NCBI GenBank assembly: GCA_025935595.1
Contig: JAICUZ010000058.1
Location: 1 to 11,132 of the forward strand
Direction: 5' to 3'
Length of the DNA stretch: 11,132 nt
Origin: Burkholderiales bacterium
GTDB taxonomy: Bacteria; Actinomycetota; Thermoleophilia; Gaiellales; Gaiellaceae
Position 1 is the stretch's first letter, and the number at the start of each line of letters is the position of its first letter. Of the stretch, positions 7,297 through 11,132 are shown in pieces. Below the pieces are notes generated by a model. That model made no database searches. It was given only the letters and a program-made list of their open reading frames with translations, and had not been told where the DNA came from. The position numbers and the translations under genes are program-made.

Positions 7297-8736
7297 GTGC
7301 TGACCACCGCGCTCATCGCGATCCCCGTCGCCGGGGCGCTGCTCATTGCGATCGCGCCGCTCTCGAGCTACTGGCTCGGCTCGCTCGCCGCACTGATCTC
7401 GCTGGTCGAGATCGGCGTGTGGATCACCACGGCCGCGCGATTCGACTTCTCGTCGTCGTCGCTGCAGATGGACCAGCGCGCGTCGTGGTTCTCCGACCTC
7501 CAAGTCAGCTGGCACGTCGGCCAGTACCGCTTCTCGCTGTGGTTCGTCGGGATGACCGTGGTCGCGATGGCGGCGTGCACGATCTACGGCTGGTGGGCCG
7601 GGCGCGACCGGGCACGCGCGTACTTCGCGCTGATGCTGCTGCTCACGGGCGCGATCGTCGGCGTCTTCGTCGCACAGGACCTGCTGCTCTTCTACGCCTT
7701 CTTCGAGGCGATGCTGATTCCGCTCTACGTCCTGATCGGCGTCTGGGGCGGCAGCGACCGTATGCGGGCGACGATCACGTTCGTCGTCTACACCGTCGTC
7801 GGCTCGCTGCTGATGCTCGCGGCGATCGTCGTGTTCGGCCTCCAGCAAGGGACGTTCGACATGACGCGCATGGGCACGTCGTCGTCGCAGTGGCTGTTCC
7901 TCGGCTTCGTGGTCGCGTTCGCGATCAAGTCGCCGCTCTTCCCGCTCCACGGCTGGCTGCCCGTGACGTACCGCGAGTCGTCCGCAGAGGTGTCCGCGGT
8001 GCTGTCGGGCATCGTCGGCAAGGCCGGCCTGTACGGCCTGCTGCGGATCGCGATCCCGTTCTTCCCGCAACCGGTGCACGACTGGCGGATCGTGATGCTC
8101 ATCCTCGGGTCGGTCTCACTGGTCTACGGCTCGCTGCTCGCGTTCCGCGCGCCCGACTTCCGCGGCGTCGTCATGTACTCGTCGCTCGCCCAATCGGGGC
8201 TGATCGTCCTCGGCCTCTTCGCGTCCAACTCGCTCGGCTTCGACGGCGCCGTGCTGCAGATCGTGAACCACGCGCTCGTCTCGACGGCGCTCTTCCTGCT
8301 CGCCGGCATGATCGAGCGTCGCACCGGCACCCGCGGCGAGTTCTCGCTGCTCGGCGGCATGGCCCGGGGTCGCCCCGCGCTCGCGACGATGATCATGACC
8401 GTCGGCATCATCTCGCTCGCCGTGCCTCTCTCGACGACGTTCGCAGGTGAGTTCCTGATCCTCGCCGGCGTCTTCCAGCAGGGATGGCTCTGGGCCGTGA
8501 TCGGTGGCGCGTCGATGGTGCTGGCGGCGATGTACATGCTGCGTGCGATCTCGGCGGTGCTGCACCAGGACGTCGGACCGGCAGTGAGCGAGAACGCACT
8601 CGACCTCCGCGTCGGCGAGCTCGCAATCGTCGTGCCGCTCGTCGTCTGCCTGGTCGGCCTGTCCGCGTGGCCGAACCTCGTCTCCGGGCGGGCCTCCGCC
8701 CCCACCTCGTCCGGTTGGACCCAGTACGCCCCATGA
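7297..8736 (+). CDS. nuoM: NADH-quinone oxidoreductase subunit M (NuoM), antiporter-like proton-pumping subunit
   Basis: NuoM is the middle antiporter-like subunit of the membrane arm. I place the start at the GTG at 7297, one base after the nuoL stop, giving 479 aa beginning MLTTALIAIP. The frame is open further upstream, but that would run into nuoL and add a Ser-rich, non-membrane leader. No clear Shine-Dalgarno is visible, so translation is probably coupled to nuoL. Key residues are present: E137 on TM5 (FFEAMLIP), K211 on TM7 (AIKSPLFPLHGWLP), K242 on TM8 (GKAGLYG) and E385 on TM12 (AGEFLIL). The usual HTWLPDAHxEAPT motif after TM7 is diverged here to HGWLPVTYRESSAEV. The stop overlaps the nuoN ATG (ATGA). 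Confidence 0.95.
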   Translation: MLTTALIAIPVAGALLIAIAPLSSYWLGSLAALISLVEIGVWITTAARFDFSSSSLQMDQRASWFSDLQVSWHVGQYRFSLWFVGMTVVAMAACTIYGWWAGRDRARAYFALMLLLTGAIVGVFVAQDLLLFYAFFEAMLIPLYVLIGVWGGSDRMRATITFVVYTVVGSLLMLAAIVVFGLQQGTFDMTRMGTSSSQWLFLGFVVAFAIKSPLFPLHGWLPVTYRESSAEVSAVLSGIVGKAGLYGLLRIAIPFFPQPVHDWRIVMLILGSVSLVYGSLLAFRAPDFRGVVMYSSLAQSGLIVLGLFASNSLGFDGAVLQIVNHALVSTALFLLAGMIERRTGTRGEFSLLGGMARGRPALATMIMTVGIISLAVPLSTTFAGEFLILAGVFQQGWLWAVIGGASMVLAAMYMLRAISAVLHQDVGPAVSENALDLRVGELAIVVPLVVCLVGLSAWPNLVSGRASAPTSSGWTQYAP

Positions 8737-10199
8737 TCGTCAAGCCGCACATCGACTGGTTCGCCCTCGCGCCCTCACTCGCGCTGCTCGGCGCAGCCGG
8801 GCTGCTGCTGATGGTCGCCGTGTTCGCGCCTCGGCGCGGCCGGAAGGCGACCTCCGCGTTCGTCGCGTTCGGCGGTTTCGTCGCTTCCGGCATCTGGGCG
8901 GCGTTCCTCGACGACCGCTCGCCCAATGCGACCGCGCTCGTGCACGACGCGATGTGGCGCGACCGTTGGGGCGCGCTCGCGCAGGTCATCCTCGCCGGGT
9001 CGGGCGCGGTCGCCGTGCTCCTCTCCTACGGCGAGCGGATGCGCGACGAGCACGTCGCCGAGTACTACGCACTGCTCACCTCCGCGGGCGCGGGCATGGC
9101 GTTCTTCGTGCAGGCGGGAAACCTGATGACGCTCTTCCTCGGGCTCGAGTGGTTCTCGATCGCGCTCTACGTGCTGACGGCGATCGACATCGACCTCGTC
9201 GGGTCGCTCGAGGCCGGCCTCAAGTACCTCGTCATCGGCGCGGTCGGCTCGGCGACGCTGCTCTTCGGCTCGGCGCTCGTCTACGGGATCACCGGCGAGC
9301 TGTCGTTCGACCGCATCGCAGCCGCCGGCCATGCCCACGACGCCATGCTCGTCGTCGGCCTCGCGATGATCATCGTCGGGCTCGGGTTCAAGGCGTCTGC
9401 AGCGCCGTTCCACATGTGGACGCCGGACGCCTACCAGGGCGCGCCGACGCCGGTGACCGCGTTCATGTCGTCGGCGACGAAGATCGCCGCACTCGTCGTC
9501 ACCTACCGCGTGCTCGTCACGACGTTCCCGCACGACCAGCACCTCTGGCGCGTCGCGATCGCTGTGATCGCGATCGTCTCGCTGGCCTGGGGCAACATCG
9601 CCGCGCTCGTGCAGCGGAACGTGAAGCGGATCCTCGCGTACTCGTCCGTGTCGCACGCCGGCTTCATGTTGATCGCGGTCGCCGCGGCAACCCCCCTGGG
9701 CGCACGCGCGCTCCTCTACTACCTCATCCCCTACGCCGCGATGTCGCTCGGCGCCTTCGGGGTCGTGGCGGCCCGCGAACGCGAGCTCCAACGGCCCGTC
9801 ACCCTGCAGAACCTCGCCGGGTTCGGCTGGGAGCGGCCGTTCCTCGGGATCGCGATGTGGGTGTTCATGCTCGGGATGCTCGGCTTCCCGCTCACCGGCG
9901 GCTTCATCGGCAAGTTCTACGTCTTCGCGGCCGCCTACGACCACGGCTACTGGTGGCTGATCGTCGCCGGCGTGATCGCGACGATGATCTCCGCGTACTA
10001 CTACCTCGGAATCGTTCGCGCGATGTACTTCCGCGATGCGGCCGAGCTCCAGCTCGCGCCCGCAGGCGGGTCGCCGCCGTTCGACCCACTGCTCCTCGCG
10101 GGCGTCGGGATCGCGCTCGCGGTCACGGTCGGCTCGTTCTTCGCGGTGCAGCCGCTGATCGACGTGGCGCGGTCGGCCGCATCCTCGCTGCCGCTCTAG
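8733..10199 (+). CDS. nuoN: NADH-quinone oxidoreductase subunit N (NuoN), antiporter-like proton-pumping subunit
   Basis: NuoN is the third antiporter-like subunit, nearest to NuoK. It has 488 aa (E. coli ~485) when started at the ATG at 8733, which overlaps the nuoM stop by 4 nt; an upstream extension in this frame lies entirely within nuoM and is rejected. Key residues: E139 on TM5 (GLEWFSIALYVL), K220 on TM7 (GFKASAAPFHMWTPDAYQGA), K250 on TM8 (ATKIAALV) and K394 on TM12 (GFIGKFYVF). Unlike NuoL, the TM5 glutamate is intact. This is the last nuo gene. Its stop TAG at 10197-10199 overlaps the stop of the minus-strand gene, and I see no terminator directly after it. Confidence 0.97.
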   Translation: MIVKPHIDWFALAPSLALLGAAGLLLMVAVFAPRRGRKATSAFVAFGGFVASGIWAAFLDDRSPNATALVHDAMWRDRWGALAQVILAGSGAVAVLLSYGERMRDEHVAEYYALLTSAGAGMAFFVQAGNLMTLFLGLEWFSIALYVLTAIDIDLVGSLEAGLKYLVIGAVGSATLLFGSALVYGITGELSFDRIAAAGHAHDAMLVVGLAMIIVGLGFKASAAPFHMWTPDAYQGAPTPVTAFMSSATKIAALVVTYRVLVTTFPHDQHLWRVAIAVIAIVSLAWGNIAALVQRNVKRILAYSSVSHAGFMLIAVAAATPLGARALLYYLIPYAAMSLGAFGVVAARERELQRPVTLQNLAGFGWERPFLGIAMWVFMLGMLGFPLTGGFIGKFYVFAAAYDHGYWWLIVAGVIATMISAYYYLGIVRAMYFRDAAELQLAPAGGSPPFDPLLLAGVGIALAVTVGSFFAVQPLIDVARSAASSLPL

Positions 10200-10570
10200 G
10201 GTTTCGCCGGGCGCACGAGCGCGAGCCTTCGCACGAGCGGTCCAGCGGCCACGCACGTCTTGACGGCGAAGACGACGAGCGCAGCAGCGAGCGCAGATGC
10301 CCCGAGCGTGGGCAGCGACCCTGCGGCCGTCGCGGGCGAGCGGGCCGCGCAGGAGAGGACGAGCAGCGCGAGGGCAAGCGTCCAGAGGAGCGCCTGGACG
10401 CCGGCGACCGCGTCGTCGCGAGCATCGAGGAACATGCCGAACGTCTCGAGTGCCGACACGGCGGCGAACGGGATGGCGCCGAGAAGCGCGTCGAAGGCGA
10501 GACCGTGGGAGCCGCGTCCGTCCGCGTAGAACGCGGCGATCGCGAGCAGCCCCGGAAGCACGCGACGCAT
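10196..10570 (-). CDS. Small hydrophobic membrane protein of unknown function
   Basis: I do not recognise this 124-aa protein. It is rich in Ala, Leu and Val, with four probable membrane segments near residues 3-15, 25-48, 55-77 and 86-108. A short charged loop containing LDARDD lies between the second and third segments. It runs convergent to nuoN and ends in the same CTAG. The first ATG (10568-10570) has GGAAGG directly adjacent with no spacer, which is too close to act as a ribosome binding site. The GTG codon at 10559-10561 (residue 4) has the same GGAAGG at a 9-nt spacing and may be the true start. Coding status is supported by the clean hydrophobic pattern and by the lack of any plausible gene on the other strand, but it remains hypothetical. 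Confidence 0.6.
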   Translation of the reverse strand: MRRVLPGLLAIAAFYADGRGSHGLAFDALLGAIPFAAVSALETFGMFLDARDDAVAGVQALLWTLALALLVLSCAARSPATAAGSLPTLGASALAAALVVFAVKTCVAAGPLVRRLALVRPAKP

Positions 10571-10576
10571 CCTTCC
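10571..10576 (-). promoter_or_regulatory. Shine-Dalgarno of the minus-strand membrane protein; points to a GTG start
   Basis: On the minus strand GGAAGG abuts the ATG at 10570 (no spacer) but is 9 nt from the GTG at 10561, the normal distance. This favours the GTG start, three codons in. Confidence 0.4.
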
Positions 10577-10590
10577 GTAGCTTCGCCCCC

Positions 10591-10604
10591 GGACCGGACG
10601 GTCC
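10591..10604. promoter_or_regulatory. Palindrome in divergent spacer, possible operator
   Basis: GGACCG-GA-CGGTCC is a perfect 6-bp inverted repeat with a 2-nt centre, in the middle of the 50-bp spacer between two divergent genes. It lies just upstream of a possible -10 box for the hydrolase. Short GC-rich palindromes arise by chance, so the operator role is a guess. Confidence 0.3.
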
Positions 10605-10607
10605 TTC

Positions 10608-10613
10608 TATTCT
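10608..10613 (+). promoter_or_regulatory. Possible -10 box (TATTCT) for a leaderless hydrolase transcript
   Basis: TATTCT, of the form TAnnnT, ends 7 nt before the ATG at 10621. A start site 7 nt downstream would be the A of the ATG itself. No Shine-Dalgarno precedes this ATG (the bases are pyrimidine-rich), which agrees with a leaderless mRNA as is common in actinobacteria. I see no convincing -35 box. Confidence 0.4.
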
Positions 10614-10620
10614 CCTGCTC

Positions 10621-11132
10621 ATGGCGACACTTACCTGGCTAGGACACGCGTCGTTTCGTCTCGACACGGACGACGGCAAGCGCGTCTATATCGACCCGTT
10701 CCTGAACGGACCGACCTTTCCCGACGCCGAGAAGGACATCGAGCGCGCAGACGCGATCTACATCACCCACGGTCACGGCGACCACTCGGGCGACGCGATC
10801 GAGCTCGGGAAGAAGCTCGGCTGCAAGGTGCTCGGAATGGTCGAGCTCGTCGACGCCTTCACCCAGAACGGGCTGCCGGCGGATCAGGCAGTGCCGTTTA
10901 ACAAGGGCGGCACGGTCGACATCGACGGTATCCGCTTCACGATGACGAACGCTTTTCACTCGAGCTCGAACGACGCAGCCGGCGGCATCTACGGCGGCGA
11001 GCCCACGGGGGTGGTGATTCGCTTCGCGGACAAGTCGATCTACTTCGCCGGAGACACGTGCGTCTTCGGCGACATGCAGCTCATCGCCCGGCTCTACGAG
11101 CCACAGGTGGCGGTTCTGCCGATCGGCGACCA
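10621..11132 (+). CDS. UPF0173-type metal-dependent hydrolase (metallo-beta-lactamase fold), 3' end outside window
   Basis: This is the N-terminal ~170 residues of a cytosolic metallo-beta-lactamase-fold hydrolase of the UPF0173 (YtkL-like) family, whose members are usually ~225-230 aa. The substrate is unknown for the family. Seen: the N-terminal TWLGHASF motif at residues 5-12, IDPFLNGP at residues 24-31, the metal-binding HGHGDHSGD motif (H50, H52, D54, H55), a further likely ligand H113 (AFHSSS) and D145 (FAGDT). The window ends in the LPIGD segment (residues 166-170), where the next metal-binding histidine would be expected. The frame is open to the last base. The ATG at 10621 is the only sensible start because it begins directly at the conserved N-terminus. 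It is transcribed away from the minus-strand membrane protein. Confidence 0.92.
   Translation, partial: MATLTWLGHASFRLDTDDGKRVYIDPFLNGPTFPDAEKDIERADAIYITHGHGDHSGDAIELGKKLGCKVLGMVELVDAFTQNGLPADQAVPFNKGGTVDIDGIRFTMTNAFHSSSNDAAGGIYGGEPTGVVIRFADKSIYFAGDTCVFGDMQLIARLYEPQVAVLPIGD

Noticed and set aside
8484..8732. Upstream extension of nuoN
   Set aside because: It lies wholly within nuoM and is Arg-rich. The ATG at 8733 in an ATGA overlap gives normal family length.
10212..10239. Direct repeat CGCACGAGCG (two copies, 18 nt apart) after nuoN
   Set aside because: Short and explained by repeated Leu-Val-Arg codons at the end of the minus-strand gene; no iteration beyond two copies.
8775..10679. Long minus-strand open frame opposite nuoN, and similar ones opposite nuoG, nuoL and nuoM
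   Set aside because: Their translations are Arg/Glu/Asp-rich low-complexity sequence typical of the shadow of high-GC genes, with no domains. The opposite strand has unambiguous nuo genes.
1..11132. CRISPR arrays, phage or defence genes, insertion sequences, tRNA or rRNA genes
   Set aside because: None seen. The window is packed with complex I genes, and the only non-nuo content is two flanking genes and short repeats.

Overview
This window is an ordinary high-GC (roughly two thirds G+C or more by eye) bacterial chromosome segment. It is filled by the second half of a respiratory complex I (NDH-1, NADH:quinone oxidoreductase) operon, read left to right in the order nuoF (3' part only), nuoG, nuoH, nuoI, nuoJ, nuoK, nuoL, nuoM, nuoN. 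The GC content, frequent GTG starts, near-zero gene spacing and protein flavour suggest an actinobacterium. My best guess is the deep-branching Thermoleophilia (Gaiellales/Solirubrobacterales type), but that is inference from style, not proof.

Layout: 3-884 nuoF 3' part; 881-3022 nuoG; 3019-4023 nuoH; 4091-4585 nuoI; 4585-5124 nuoJ; 5111-5419 nuoK; 5421-7295 nuoL; 7297-8736 nuoM; 8733-10199 nuoN. Genes overlap by 1-14 nt or are one base apart, except for a 67-nt gap between nuoH and nuoI. On the minus strand, a small hydrophobic protein of unknown function (10196-10570) converges on nuoN. A 50-bp divergent spacer follows, and then the start of a UPF0173-type metallo-beta-lactamase-fold hydrolase (10621 to window end).

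How the genes work together: NuoF and NuoG belong to the peripheral arm and carry electrons from NADH through iron-sulfur clusters. NuoI carries two further 4Fe-4S clusters and links that arm to NuoH at the quinone site. NuoH, J, K, L, M and N are the membrane arm that pumps protons. NuoA-E lie outside the window.

I found no new multi-gene system. The notable points are small-scale. (1) A ~63-bp repeat occurs twice, 1,074 bp apart, at the nuoG/nuoH and nuoH/nuoI junctions. It has a hairpin with one compensatory base-pair swap, and it supplies the Shine-Dalgarno of the next gene. (2) A REP-like pair of GGTGTC-N-GACACC palindromes sits in frame inside the nuoG coding sequence. (3) NuoL has glycine where the key transmembrane-helix-5 glutamate of antiporter-like subunits is expected. 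(4) NuoM has a diverged TM7-TM8 motif. (5) nuoN and the minus-strand gene share one CTAG as both stop codons. (6) The hydrolase promoter looks leaderless.
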